Shown: piece by piece, positions 45,365 through 54,112 of the stretch
Position numbering within the stretch: position 1 is the first letter of the stretch
Layout of the letters: every line of letters starts with the position of its first letter
NCBI GenBank assembly: GCA_017940415.1
Contig: JAGAYR010000039.1
Span: 38,593-102,592 of the forward strand
Direction: 5' to 3'
Source of the DNA: Lachnospiraceae bacterium
GTDB taxonomy: Bacteria; Bacillota; Clostridia; Lachnospirales; Lachnospiraceae
Length of the DNA stretch: 64,000 nt
The notes under the pieces: model-generated
What the model was told of the DNA's origin: nothing
The model's database searches: none
The model's input: only the letters and a program-made list of their open reading frames with translations
Made by a program: the position numbers and the translations under genes

Positions 45365-46188
45365 CAGTTTTTCTTTCTTAAAACCGCATATATTCTTTCG
45401 GTCTCTTCTCTTACTTCTTCTTCCGTGTCGGAATCCACCATGAGCACGATCTCAAGGCCGCACCTATCCGCAAGCCTTTCTATGTCACTTACTTCGATAC
45501 CTCTTTGAAGGTGTGTTTCCTCCGCACGTTCATATAGTCCGTCTTCTCTTTTTATAAAAAGAGTAAGATCGTATTCGTTAACATTTTCTTCTTCGTCGTA
45601 ATAATTTTCCCAGATAAAAGACACATCCTCACCGCTTTCCGCGATGGTGGATTCGCCTATGGATTCTCTGTACTTGTATGAAGTATTACAGTCAAAAATA
45701 AAAATACCGCCGGGATAAAGAAACTTTGAGATTCCCTCAAACGCATCATCAAGATCTTCGTCTTCCAGAAGATAGTTGATGCTGTCGCATATGCTGACTG
45801 CGGTTCCTATGGTGGAATAAAGATCGAGTTCTCTCATATCCTGGTTCAGATACATGATTCCTCTGTCTTCATCACTGTCCATTGCTCTCGAAAGCATCTC
45901 GGGTGAATAGTCGATTCCGAACACATCATATCCCATATCCAAGAGCTTCCGTGTAATGACACCTGTTCCGCATCCGATGTCCGCAACAAGATTCCTCTCA
46001 CTCTCAAGAAGAGCTTCCTCAGCCTGAGCATCTTCACCGTATTCGGATTTGGTTTTGCTGATTCCAAACCTCCTGATGTCGCGGTCGATCCTTTCGGTCC
46101 ACGCATCATAAGGGACATCATTCATCAGCTCATCGTAGACATCCGCAAATGCACTGTATGAATTTAATTCTGTATTATCCGAATTCAT
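45364..46188 (-). CDS. Class I SAM-dependent methyltransferase
   Basis: A 274-residue soluble methyltransferase. The SAM-binding motif I is VADIGCGTGVITRKL (about 69-83), followed by the acidic motif II (GIDYSPEM, about 93-100) and a motif-III-like block (AVSICDSINYLLEDED). The N-terminal ten residues read YSAFADVYDELMNDVPYDAW, a signature of a group of small-molecule methyltransferases with a helical lid. The substrate is unknown. It overlaps hslO and lies 25 bp after the export-protein gene. Confidence 0.9.
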   Translation of the reverse strand: MNSDNTELNSYSAFADVYDELMNDVPYDAWTERIDRDIRRFGISKTKSEYGEDAQAEEALLESERNLVADIGCGTGVITRKLLDMGYDVFGIDYSPEMLSRAMDSDEDRGIMYLNQDMRELDLYSTIGTAVSICDSINYLLEDEDLDDAFEGISKFLYPGGIFIFDCNTSYKYRESIGESTIAESGEDVSFIWENYYDEEENVNEYDLTLFIKREDGLYERAEETHLQRGIEVSDIERLADRCGLEIVLMVDSDTEEEVREETERIYAVLRKKN

Positions 46189-46213
46189 ATGTCTGTCAAA
46201 TTCCCGTGATCAC

Positions 46214-46744
46214 TTAGAATATCACACTTGAGAGAAAAAAAGATGCAATACCCATTATTACTCCCGCAAGTGCTACACCAAGCATTATTGCGGTGATGCT
46301 CTCCTTGAATTTCATGTCAAGAAGTGATGCTGCAAGTGTTCCTGTCCATGCACCTGTTCCGGGAAGAGGGATTCCTACAAAAAGAAGGAGTGCAACAAAC
46401 AGTCCGCGTCCTGCTTTAGCCTGAAGTTTCTCACCGCCCTTATGTCCCTTTTCGAGGCAGAAGGTAAAGAACTTTCCGATGACCGGCTTGTCCTTACCCC
46501 ATTCAAGCACCTTTCTTGCGAAAAAGAAGATGATGGGTACGGGGATCATGTTGCCGATGGCTATGATCACATAGCCGAGTACAATATTGAAATTATCCGG
46601 ATTCATCCCGCGAAACCAGTAAGCTATGGGTATCGCGCCTCTGAGCTCGATCAGAGGAATCATAGAGATGATGAAACATCCGAAATACTGCGTCATTGTA
46701 TTGGCCACAAATGCCTGTGCTATCTTTCTTGCCAAAGAACCCAT
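46214..46744 (-). CDS. Small multidrug export family membrane protein (COG2426)
   Basis: A 176-residue membrane protein with four or five spans. The block MIPLIELRGAIPIAYWFRG (about 30-48) and GIPLPGTGAWTGTLAASLL (about 120-138) are the hallmarks of the Sm_multidrug_ex (PF06695) family. The family name comes from early annotation; a transport function is plausible but not well established. It is encoded between the methyltransferase and hisC genes. Confidence 0.85.
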   Translation of the reverse strand: MGSLARKIAQAFVANTMTQYFGCFIISMIPLIELRGAIPIAYWFRGMNPDNFNIVLGYVIIAIGNMIPVPIIFFFARKVLEWGKDKPVIGKFFTFCLEKGHKGGEKLQAKAGRGLFVALLLFVGIPLPGTGAWTGTLAASLLDMKFKESITAIMLGVALAGVIMGIASFFLSSVIF

Positions 46745-46784
46745 TAAATATATCTCCTGTTTGTATGTTTTTTATATGTCTAAA

Positions 46785-47834
46785 CTACTGAAGAATCTCC
46801 TTGAGATTTGCGACAAGTGTGTCACATTCTTCATCGGTTCCTACGCTTATTCTCAGATACTCGCTGATACGGGGTTTATTCCAGTATCTCACGTAGATAT
46901 TTCTGCTCTTAAGCTCTTTGAAGATATGCTCTGCAGGAACAGATACGTGCTTTGCAAATATGAAATTCGTCTTGGAATCCTGAAATTCAAATCCAAGATC
47001 CCGTAGCTGCCCTTTAAGTCTTTCTCTTGTTGCGATGACCTTTTCACAGGTTAATCTGAAATAAGCGTCATCCCTTACTGCTTCCGCGCCTATCTCAAGA
47101 GTTATGGAATTCATCGTATAAGAGTTGTACGAATATTTTACGTCCTGAAGATATGAGATCATCTTCTCACTTCCGATGGCATACCCTATCCGCAGACCTG
47201 CCATGGATCTGGACTTACTGAAAGTCTGGATAACGAGAAGATTGTCATATTCGTCAAGAAGACTGAGTGCACTATCCGCTCCGAAATCAACATATGCTTC
47301 ATCAACGATGCAGACTACATCACGATTTGCATCAAGGATCTTCCTGATACCGTCAAGTCCCATGAACACACCGGTAGGTGCATTGGGATTGGCAATGACC
47401 ACTCCCCCGTTTTCCTTGGCATAATCCTCAGGGATTATGTTGAAGTTTTCATCGAGAGGGATCTGCTCATAGGGAATCCTAAAAAGCGATGCCCATACAT
47501 CATAGAAAGAATAGGTAATATCCGGAAAAAGAATACTTTTGTCCGAATTGAAAAAAGTAAGAAAAGCCATCGCGAGAACGTCATCGGAACCTACTCCGAC
47601 AAAAACCTGCGAGGGCTTTACATTATACTTTTCCGCCAGCGCATTTGCCAATGTATGGCAGTCCGCCTCGGGGTATTTTTTTAAAACTGATACATCGAAG
47701 CTCTTAAGAAGAGCCTCCACTCCCGGTGCGGGAGGATAGGGATTCTCATTGGTATTGAGCTTGATAACTTTGCCTGTGGGCTGCTCACCCGGAACATAAG
47801 GTACTACTTTTCTGACATTTGATTCCCAGTTCAT
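46785..47834 (-). CDS. hisC: Histidinol-phosphate aminotransferase
   Basis: A 349-residue PLP aminotransferase that forms histidinol phosphate in histidine synthesis. Family blocks are KLNTNENPYPP (about 24-34), ANPNAPTGVFMG (about 148-159) and the PLP lysine in TFSKSRSMAGLRIGYAIG (about 208). The size is that of HisC. It is encoded away from other his genes and overlaps the glycosyltransferase gene by 4 bp, so it could instead serve another imidazole or aromatic aminotransferase role; HisC is the best call. Confidence 0.9.
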   Translation of the reverse strand: MNWESNVRKVVPYVPGEQPTGKVIKLNTNENPYPPAPGVEALLKSFDVSVLKKYPEADCHTLANALAEKYNVKPSQVFVGVGSDDVLAMAFLTFFNSDKSILFPDITYSFYDVWASLFRIPYEQIPLDENFNIIPEDYAKENGGVVIANPNAPTGVFMGLDGIRKILDANRDVVCIVDEAYVDFGADSALSLLDEYDNLLVIQTFSKSRSMAGLRIGYAIGSEKMISYLQDVKYSYNSYTMNSITLEIGAEAVRDDAYFRLTCEKVIATRERLKGQLRDLGFEFQDSKTNFIFAKHVSVPAEHIFKELKSRNIYVRYWNKPRISEYLRISVGTDEECDTLVANLKEILQ

Positions 47835-48838
47835 GCTTTTGCCTCTATATCTTCCGCAAACTGCTGCCCGACTTCAGGCAGCCCCATTTGCTCATATACT
47901 CTCTTAAGCCCCTCTGCGGCATCTTTACCCGCAGAAGTAATGTAGATCGAAGGAAGTGTCTCGAAAGCCGCATTGTAATACCATATAGCAGCTTCTTCGA
48001 AGTCCTGGATCCTTTCATAGAAAAGACCGAGTTCAATACATACTTCCGATGAAGGATCGGTTGCCATGGTCTTGGTAATGTACTTAAAGAACATGACTAT
48101 ATCGCCATGAATCCTTGCAATATGTGCGATAACAAGGCATGCCTTGTTAACACTGTCGGGGTCAAGCTCAGTATCACCCGCGCATGCTACAAAGTAAGGA
48201 AGTGCATTTCTGAAATCATCTTCGGAACCCGTAATGAAAAGCTCCCTGACATACATATCAAAGAGTCTCTTGCTGAGTTTTCCGCCGCCTGTGGTGGATT
48301 TGGAGAAAATCTCCAGATCTCTGCTTCCGTGATTTCCTTCAGGTTTATGTGTGATCACGATATCGCTGTCATAGATGACGGGATCGAGTCTGATCATCTC
48401 ATGAACAGGGTCGTGCCATACAAACTGTCTTAGGCGTTTGAACATCTTGGGTCTTAATTCTTCGTCAAAATTATAGACCGTGGAATGCTCAAGCTGATTG
48501 CCGTAGCGCATCTGAACTATCTCAACTTCTTCGGGAAGAATGGTCTTAAGGTTAGCAAACTTCTCATGATTAGCTTCGTCTAAGATCTCATCCGCATCCG
48601 CTGAATAGATGTAATCACATGTAGCCTTCGAGAACGCGAAATTTCTCGCATCGGAAAAATCACCAGTCCAGGTGAAGTCATATATCTTATCCGTATACTT
48701 ACGCGCAATGTCCTTGGTCTTATCGGATGATCCGGTATCTACAATGACAATCTCATCCATCAGATCCTTTATGCTGTCAAGGCATCTGGCAAGGATGTTC
48801 TCTTCATTTTTGACTATCATTACGCAGGATATCGTCAT
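47831..48838 (-). CDS. Family 2 glycosyltransferase with TPR-like C terminus
   Basis: A 335-residue protein. The N-terminal GT-A fold domain (about 1-210) has the start block ISCVMIVKNEENILARCL, the nucleotide-sugar site VDTGSSDKTKDIA and the DXD-like YSADADEIL (about 87-95). The C-terminal part (about 215-330) is helical and TPR-like. Such proteins transfer a sugar to a protein or polymer. The start at 48838 has GGGGAGGA 8 bp upstream; the frame stays open a further 46 codons upstream without such a site. It overlaps hisC by 4 bp. The acceptor is unknown; surface proteins of the neighbouring loci are candidates. Confidence 0.88.
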   Translation of the reverse strand: MTISCVMIVKNEENILARCLDSIKDLMDEIVIVDTGSSDKTKDIARKYTDKIYDFTWTGDFSDARNFAFSKATCDYIYSADADEILDEANHEKFANLKTILPEEVEIVQMRYGNQLEHSTVYNFDEELRPKMFKRLRQFVWHDPVHEMIRLDPVIYDSDIVITHKPEGNHGSRDLEIFSKSTTGGGKLSKRLFDMYVRELFITGSEDDFRNALPYFVACAGDTELDPDSVNKACLVIAHIARIHGDIVMFFKYITKTMATDPSSEVCIELGLFYERIQDFEEAAIWYYNAAFETLPSIYITSAGKDAAEGLKRVYEQMGLPEVGQQFAEDIEAKA

Positions 48839-48994
48839 AATACATGTCCTCCCCGAAGACAAAAGCAAAAGCCGTTTATGTGATACATACGCATACATTG
48901 CATATTTTATCACAGAATATACCCCCATAACAACATCACTGCACGGGCATTTATGCCTGTTTCTCTTTATTTTCAAGGATTTTTATGCAGATAC

Positions 48995-49046
48995 TTGACA
49001 AGAATATGCAAACAGTGTATATCTTGTATTAGCTGGAGTAATACAA
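48995..49046 (+). promoter_or_regulatory. Promoter and probable GntR operator of the CPBP operon
   Basis: TTGACA (48995-49000), a 17-bp spacer and TATATC (49018-49023) form a good promoter. Directly after the -10 lies a perfect dyad TTGTATTA-N7-TAATACAA (49024-49046) over the expected transcription start. GTATTA/TAATAC dyads are typical of GntR/YtrA-family sites, and such a regulator is the second gene of the operon. Confidence 0.75.
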
Positions 49047-49109
49047 AAGATACAAAACATTTCCGGAAAAGAAACCATTCACATATAACCTTTTGAAATG
49101 AGGCTGATT

Positions 49110-50012
49110 ATGAGAGAAAAAACAACAAAGAAACAATTCATACTTTATATGATAGGAACCTTCGGTATCGCCTGGGTGATCCAGGTCGCAGCAAGTCTTC
49201 TGGCGCAGAATGGCAACACCCTCGCCTTCACGGCGCTTCTTTCGATAAGCATGTTCGTCCCCACGGCAGGAACACTTATAGCAAGGATTCCTCTCAAGGG
49301 AATGGGATTCATTCCAAAGCTTCGCGGCAAGGTGCGTTTTGTTTTCCTGGCCCTCTGGACGCCCTTAGTGATAACCACCCTCGGAGCTATTTTATATTTC
49401 ATTGTATTCCCTGACAGATACGATCCCGATCTTACAGCCCTCGCATCTACAGTGCCGGAAGCTGCAATGGCGCAGTATGAAGCCGCAGGCCTTTCCATTA
49501 TGTCCCTGGCGGTCATCTCCCTCATCGGAGCGATCACCTACGCACCATTCATCAATATGATTCTGGCCCTCGGCGAAGAGATCGGATGGAGAGGCGCTAT
49601 GTATCCTTATCTCAAAGACAGATTCGGAACCACTCCCGGACGTATCATCGGCGGTATCATCTGGGGAATGTGGCACTGGCCGGTAATGCTCCTTGCAGGT
49701 TATGAGTACGGAACCGATTATCCCGGAGCTCCCTTCCTTGGTCTGTTTGCCTTCGCTCTGTTCGCAGCTGTGATCGGAATAATCGAGGATTATTACTATG
49801 AGAAGACAGGATGTATCTGGATTCCCGCACTCTTCCACGGAGCCATCAATGCGCTGAACATTTTCTGTTATCTGAGCAAGATGGAATATATGGATCAGAT
49901 GATCTTCGGTCCCCACGTGATCGGACTCATCTCCGGAATCCCCGCACTGATACTTGCAATTGTCCTCTGCATCATTTCCGGAAAAAATAAAACAACAAAG
50001 GAGACCGCGTGA
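49110..50012 (+). CDS. CPBP-family membrane protease-like protein
   Basis: A 300-residue membrane protein with about eight spans. The CPBP (CAAX and bacteriocin-processing) motifs are intact: EEIGWRGAMYPYL (the EExxxR motif), WGMWHWPVM (second, His) and FHGAINAL (third, His). Bacterial members cut peptides or give self-immunity to bacteriocins; many are unstudied. The start at 49110 has GAGG 6 bp upstream, whereas the ATG at 49098 overlaps that site. The stop codon overlaps the regulator start by one base. Confidence 0.9.
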   Translation: MREKTTKKQFILYMIGTFGIAWVIQVAASLLAQNGNTLAFTALLSISMFVPTAGTLIARIPLKGMGFIPKLRGKVRFVFLALWTPLVITTLGAILYFIVFPDRYDPDLTALASTVPEAAMAQYEAAGLSIMSLAVISLIGAITYAPFINMILALGEEIGWRGAMYPYLKDRFGTTPGRIIGGIIWGMWHWPVMLLAGYEYGTDYPGAPFLGLFAFALFAAVIGIIEDYYYEKTGCIWIPALFHGAINALNIFCYLSKMEYMDQMIFGPHVIGLISGIPALILAIVLCIISGKNKTTKETA

Positions 50013-50383
50013 TGATAATACGTATCAACGAACTGTCGGATATCCCGATATATATGCAGATACGAAATCAGATCGTCATGGGCATCTCTTCCGGTGAACT
50101 TGAAGGCGGTGAGCAGCTTCCGACGGTCAGAGCCCTGGCCATGGAGATGGGCATAAACACCATGACGGTCAGCAAGGCGTATCAGCTTCTCAAAACCGAA
50201 GGCTATATCATGACGGACCGAAAAAACGGTGCCAGGATAAGAACCTCCATAAAGCAACAGGGCATCATCAGTGACAGTAATAAAACAGAGCTTAAACGGA
50301 TAGTATCGGAATGCAGATTATCAGGCGTATCAAAAGCAGATCTTTTAAATCTTATCGATGAGTTTTACGGAACAGAAAGCTGA
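50012..50383 (+). CDS. GntR/YtrA-family transcription regulator
   Basis: A 123-residue regulator with a winged-helix domain (about 8-75: IPIYMQIRNQIVMGISSG, LPTVRALAMEMGINTMTVSKAY) and only a short C-terminal helical tail, the YtrA subgroup layout. These repress their own operon and transport or membrane genes, usually in response to a cell-wall or small-molecule signal. The start at 50012 has AGGAG 8 bp upstream; the GTG at 50009 is less well placed. The operator dyad at 49024-49046 suggests autorepression of the three-gene operon. Confidence 0.93.
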   Translation: MIIRINELSDIPIYMQIRNQIVMGISSGELEGGEQLPTVRALAMEMGINTMTVSKAYQLLKTEGYIMTDRKNGARIRTSIKQQGIISDSNKTELKRIVSECRLSGVSKADLLNLIDEFYGTES

Positions 50384-50391
50384 GGAATAAT

Positions 50392-51804
50392 ATGGATGCA
50401 TTTTTGGGAATAATAATGTTTATATGTCTGGTACCCACTATCTGGATAACTTATTCGCTTTTGTATCCCCGTAAATGGCGGGAAAAAAAGCTCATATTCG
50501 GAGTCACAAACAGGAAAGAATTTACCGAGCCGGAAGTATCCGAAAGGATAGATACCATCACGGATAAAAACAATAAAGCAGCTTACAGGCTTAACGTGGT
50601 ATTTACCGTGATCTCAGTACTCCTCCTGTTCCTCGGAACACTGCCCATGAGAACATTTATATGGGTAATGCTCGTCTTTATAGCTATTTTTGCCGTATCC
50701 GTTCCCTATATATACGGCAATAAAGAAATGAAGTCTCTTAAAAAGAGCCTTGGAATAATTGCCGAAAAAGGCATCAGCTATACGGATCTTAAAACCGTGG
50801 GAACCGTAAGAGCACTGAAACCGGGTTCGGTAATTCTACCCAATATAGCGGGAGTATTGACAGTTATCATCGCGCTTCTTGCCGATCTTAAGATCATCAA
50901 AACATCAGGTTCAACTGCTGCGGGAACATTTCTTGCCACCTCTGTGTGCGGATCCATATTTCTGGTCGGTATCATGATAACCGTCATCGGTTTCGTCATG
51001 GATCGTATCAAAAGCGAAGTTATATCAACAGACAGTGATATAAATGCCAACTACAACAGAGCCAAGAAAAAGAATATGGCAAAGATGTTCGTGCTGATGT
51101 TATGGGCAAACACCATCTTCGGGTGCACACTCTCACTCCTTGAAATACTCTCTGGTTCCGGCATCATCATGATCGCAGGAATAGGTTTATATATGATCCT
51201 GGTCATGGGTGCGCTTGCCATATTTGTACATACCGATCAGAGCATAGAGAAGATCTATCACAAGGATATGACTGTGATTCAGGATGATGACGATCTCTGG
51301 ATCGCCGGAATGTTCTACTACAATCCTTCGGACAAAAGACTCAATGTAGAGAAACGTGCAGGTGTGGGAAGCACCATAAACATGGCTCATCCCGCAGGCA
51401 AAGTCATTGGATTTCTGGCTGCGCTTTCCATCGTCTTCTCAATCCTGGTTGTCATATGGGTCGGAATGCTGGAATCCACTCCCATCAGTCTCAGAGTTTC
51501 CGACGGAAATGTCATATGCCATCAGTTAAGAGATGAGTATGTGATACCGGTAAGCGATATCGAAAGTGTTGAATACATAGAAGATATACGAGGATTAAGA
51601 TTTATACGCACAAACGGTACAGGTATGGAAACCCTTCTGAAAGGCAATTTCAGTGTGGAGGGTGAAGCATGTAAAGTATTCCTCGCTCCCGATAAAATGG
51701 TAGCCATTAAGATCGTTACCTCTTCCGGTAAGATCTATTACATAAGTAGCGCAACTCCTTCAGAAACAAGTTCTGTTTACGCTCAGCTTAATGAAGCGCT
51801 ATGA
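50392..51804 (+). CDS. DUF5808 membrane protein with a PH-like C terminus
   Basis: A 470-residue protein. N-terminal spans at about 3-22, 70-90 and 95-112, then further spans between 135 and 290. Around 300-340 the motif DDLWIAGMFYYNPSDKRLNVEKRAGVGSTINMAHPAG is the DUF5808 signature. A last span (about 345-367) leads into a beta-rich PH-like domain (about 375-470). It is the third gene of the GntR-controlled operon (8 bp after the regulator). The 3' end overlaps the convergent prepilin peptidase gene by 17 bp. Function unknown. Confidence 0.85.
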   Translation: MDAFLGIIMFICLVPTIWITYSLLYPRKWREKKLIFGVTNRKEFTEPEVSERIDTITDKNNKAAYRLNVVFTVISVLLLFLGTLPMRTFIWVMLVFIAIFAVSVPYIYGNKEMKSLKKSLGIIAEKGISYTDLKTVGTVRALKPGSVILPNIAGVLTVIIALLADLKIIKTSGSTAAGTFLATSVCGSIFLVGIMITVIGFVMDRIKSEVISTDSDINANYNRAKKKNMAKMFVLMLWANTIFGCTLSLLEILSGSGIIMIAGIGLYMILVMGALAIFVHTDQSIEKIYHKDMTVIQDDDDLWIAGMFYYNPSDKRLNVEKRAGVGSTINMAHPAGKVIGFLAALSIVFSILVVIWVGMLESTPISLRVSDGNVICHQLRDEYVIPVSDIESVEYIEDIRGLRFIRTNGTGMETLLKGNFSVEGEACKVFLAPDKMVAIKIVTSSGKIYYISSATPSETSSVYAQLNEAL

Positions 51805-52234
51805 TGACACATATCACAAACGCAATTGATATATAGGGAATAAAAGGAACCGGGGAGATCAGCTTTCCCCGGTTTCCTATATTGTGGCGGAGCTTTTGAT
51901 GAACCGACAAAAGGATCAGTGATATGAACATATGCAGAATATGTCCTTCCAGCCGTGCTCCGCTGAATATCAGAAATAACGCACAACACGAAAAAGCGTG
52001 AGAATCGGCTCTTCCGTAAAATCTGCACATGATATGTTCCTGAACAAAGATTGCAAAAAGGCATTCAAAGAAATCCCAAAATCCCGGAGGCGTCCGTGAC
52101 GCGGATAAGGCAAGCAAACTTGCAGGCGCGAATATCCACCAGATGATATCCGCTGCCTTTTTTGTAAGTATGTCCTCCACAGAAGCTGCCGCAAGGCAGA
52201 GAATAACCGTTAGAAGTGAAAACCCATACATCAA
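51788..52234 (-). CDS. A24-type prepilin peptidase, TadV-like
   Basis: A 148-residue membrane protease of the small type IV prepilin peptidase group, processing pilins for the Tad system. The first catalytic Asp is probably in SVEDILTKK (about 19-27) and the second in GRADSHAF (about 74-81), where GxGD is usual. The C-terminal PVPFIPYISIAF block is typical. It is the last gene of the Tad operon and overlaps the CpaB-like gene by 4 bp. Its 3' end overlaps a plus-strand gene, and a hairpin at 51846-51877 lies inside its coding sequence. Confidence 0.85.
   Translation of the reverse strand: MMYGFSLLTVILCLAAASVEDILTKKAADIIWWIFAPASLLALSASRTPPGFWDFFECLFAIFVQEHIMCRFYGRADSHAFSCCALFLIFSGARLEGHILHMFISLILLSVHQKLRHNIGNRGKLISPVPFIPYISIAFVICVIIALH
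51846..51877 (+). terminator. Possible terminator inside an antisense gene
   Basis: GGAACCGGGGA (51846-51856) pairs with TCCCCGGTTTCC (51866-51877, one bulge) 41 bp after the stop codon of the DUF5808 gene. There is no clean U-tract and it is within the prepilin peptidase gene on the other strand, so the call is tentative. Confidence 0.4.
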
Positions 52235-52869
52235 ATTCTTTTCACCACATACATATATCCGTTCCTTAAACCTCCGTAAAACGCAGATGCGTCATCCCTT
52301 TCCAGATATACGTTAAACATCACGGCAGGCGATTCTCCGTTTACCGCATTTCCCGATGAATCATATCCGCACTCCACATACACGTCCTGACACAGAAGGA
52401 TCTCTTCGCCCGTTTCCGGATCTGCGGAATATATATCGATCCTGTCTCCCGCTCTTAAACATCCGCTCACTGCCTTAGCCAGGTCCTCGGTTTTAAAACC
52501 GGCAAGTACGGGTGAAGTCATGACAGCAAGTACATCATCCGAATCCGAGAACATACCTGTCGTAAGAAGTGTTCCTTTATCTATGTCATATTCGGGGCTC
52601 ATTCCGCTCAAAGTCCTGTAATCCGAAAGTGCACTTTCCGGAACGCATCCCGCATCCACGCTTTTTACCGCGATATACTGCGAAGCATTTTCTTCAGTTA
52701 TCACGACTCCTTTCGGAATATCCGATACGGCCACATAGATTTCTCTTTTCTCAAAATCAGCCAGAGCCTGTCTCTGGAAATATGTCATTATGGCAAATAC
52801 AGCCGCTGCAGTGATAAGTGCTGCGATCAGAAGGCCGTACTTTGATTCTTTGTTTTTCTTATTTTGCAT
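52231..52869 (-). CDS. CpaB/RcpC-like pilus assembly protein (SAF domain)
   Basis: A 212-residue protein with one N-terminal span (about 11-29) and a SAF-type domain (about 40-110: EIYVAVSDIPKGVVITEENASQYI, LTTGMF), followed by a second domain (about 115-205). CpaB/RcpC proteins assist Flp pilus assembly at the outer face. It follows the second pseudopilin gene by 16 bp and overlaps the peptidase gene. Gram-positive Tad loci lack the secretin that CpaB normally accompanies, so its partner here is unclear. Confidence 0.85.
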   Translation of the reverse strand: MQNKKNKESKYGLLIAALITAAAVFAIMTYFQRQALADFEKREIYVAVSDIPKGVVITEENASQYIAVKSVDAGCVPESALSDYRTLSGMSPEYDIDKGTLLTTGMFSDSDDVLAVMTSPVLAGFKTEDLAKAVSGCLRAGDRIDIYSADPETGEEILLCQDVYVECGYDSSGNAVNGESPAVMFNVYLERDDASAFYGGLRNGYMYVVKRI

Positions 52870-52885
52870 TTATAAATTATTCCTC

Positions 52886-53491
52886 TCATATATCCCGTAT
52901 TCTTAAAGGATCCGCTACCATCTCCGCATATGCGTCTTTACGTGCTCTTACAACAGTTCCCATAAACCCTTTGGTATCAAAAGATATGGCAGCGTAACAT
53001 CCTGCAGATTTAACTATCTGTCCGCCGGGAGTTTTCATTTCTCCGTATAATCCGGATAAGCTGACGGTACCCGTATCCGTAACTCTGTATTCCGTAACTT
53101 CATCACCGTCTACCAGATATATCCTGAAATCATCAACGGAGACTCTGCCGGATACATATGAAGCATTCCCGGACACCGGTCTGTAATCACCGTCCAGATC
53201 CATATTGGCCTTAAGAGCATTTTTGAATATCTCCATTGCGTGCTCCGGATCGTTTATCACCAGCATATGATCTGCGCCATATCTGTAAGGATCAACATCC
53301 AGTGCGGCAAGTGCGGAGGCAGCAAGTGCATCCTCCGCTATATCCGAATCCGCTTTGTATTGCAAAATCTGAAGTGTGACCATGGCAAGTATCATGACAA
53401 GTGTCAGAGCATACATTCCAAGAACATATTCCGCCTGTCCGGAAACTCTACTGATATTTGGCAGTTGATGTTCTGAATTCCCTGATTTCAT
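52886..53491 (-). CDS. TadE/TadG-like pseudopilin
   Basis: A 201-residue protein with a class III-like pilin N terminus: a short charged head, the segment SGQAEYVLGMYALTLVMILAM as a membrane helix (about 15-38), then a soluble domain. Minor pilins of the TadE/F/G type prime or cap the Flp pilus. The start at 53491 is preceded by GGAGG at 6-bp spacing; the ATG at 53497 lies directly after that site. It overlaps the previous gene by 44 bp, so translation is coupled. Confidence 0.8.
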   Translation of the reverse strand: MKSGNSEHQLPNISRVSGQAEYVLGMYALTLVMILAMVTLQILQYKADSDIAEDALAASALAALDVDPYRYGADHMLVINDPEHAMEIFKNALKANMDLDGDYRPVSGNASYVSGRVSVDDFRIYLVDGDEVTEYRVTDTGTVSLSGLYGEMKTPGGQIVKSAGCYAAISFDTKGFMGTVVRARKDAYAEMVADPLRIRDI

Positions 53492-53831
53492 AACCATCCT
53501 CCGTGAATCCGTCTATGTACAACCTGATCTCATTTCCGTATCCCACTTCCGAAGTATCCGTACCCGCAAGACTCACTCCGGTCAGTCCCGTATCCGCAAG
53601 ATTTCTCATAAGAGCTTCTTTGTCATTTTCCGTAAGATACCCGTATGTCTCCATTCTCAGAATGTACTGTCTTGCCACCTGGGATACCGATGCCTTTACA
53701 TTTATGAGTCTTACGCAATTTGCAAAAGATATCATAACGAAAGCGATACATATCACAAAGATGCACATGGGCATCACATCTCCCACGCTTCCCGGGCTGA
53801 GCACTTTTTCTTTAACAGCCTTTTCTTTCAT
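53448..53831 (-). CDS. TadE-like pseudopilin (DUF4320-like)
   Basis: A 127-residue minor-pilin-like protein. The membrane helix is at about 19-38 (MPMCIFVICIAFVMISFANC) and is followed by the amphipathic segment NVKASVSQVARQYILRMETYG, which is characteristic of the TadE/DUF4320 group. GAGG precedes the ATG. It lies 9 bp after the small pilin gene. Confidence 0.8.
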   Translation of the reverse strand: MKEKAVKEKVLSPGSVGDVMPMCIFVICIAFVMISFANCVRLINVKASVSQVARQYILRMETYGYLTENDKEALMRNLADTGLTGVSLAGTDTSEVGYGNEIRLYIDGFTEDGYEIREFRTSTAKYQ

Positions 53832-53840
53832 ATCCGCGCC

Positions 53841-54065
53841 TCACAGATACATGGGAGGAAAAGAAAACGCTCCCGGAGTGCTCAGTATGTTTTTGGCTGA
53901 TACAGTCATTTCCGCTACGATCGTCTTAATAAATTCCGTAAGTGAATCCCTCATGACAACGCAAAGTAAGAGTGCAATTATGCACAGTCCGATAGTCACA
54001 AGTATTCCGTCCAGTCCCTCTTCTTTCTTCATTGCTTTTTTTACGATGATCTCGAATGCTTTCAT
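53841..54065 (-). CDS. Small Flp-like pilin
   Basis: A 74-residue protein with one membrane helix (about 19-38) after a charged head ending KKEEG. A cleavage site between that Gly and LDGIL would fit a prepilin peptidase, although the usual Glu at +5 is absent. The short length, position between the TadC-like gene and the minor pilins, and multi-gene context make it the best candidate for the major pilin. The start at 54065 has AGGAG 8 bp upstream. Confidence 0.75.
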   Translation of the reverse strand: MKAFEIIVKKAMKKEEGLDGILVTIGLCIIALLLCVVMRDSLTEFIKTIVAEMTVSAKNILSTPGAFSFPPMYL

Positions 54066-54112
54066 TTCAATAACTCCTTTCAAATTTAAAAACAAATTTC
54101 AGCAAATTCCCC

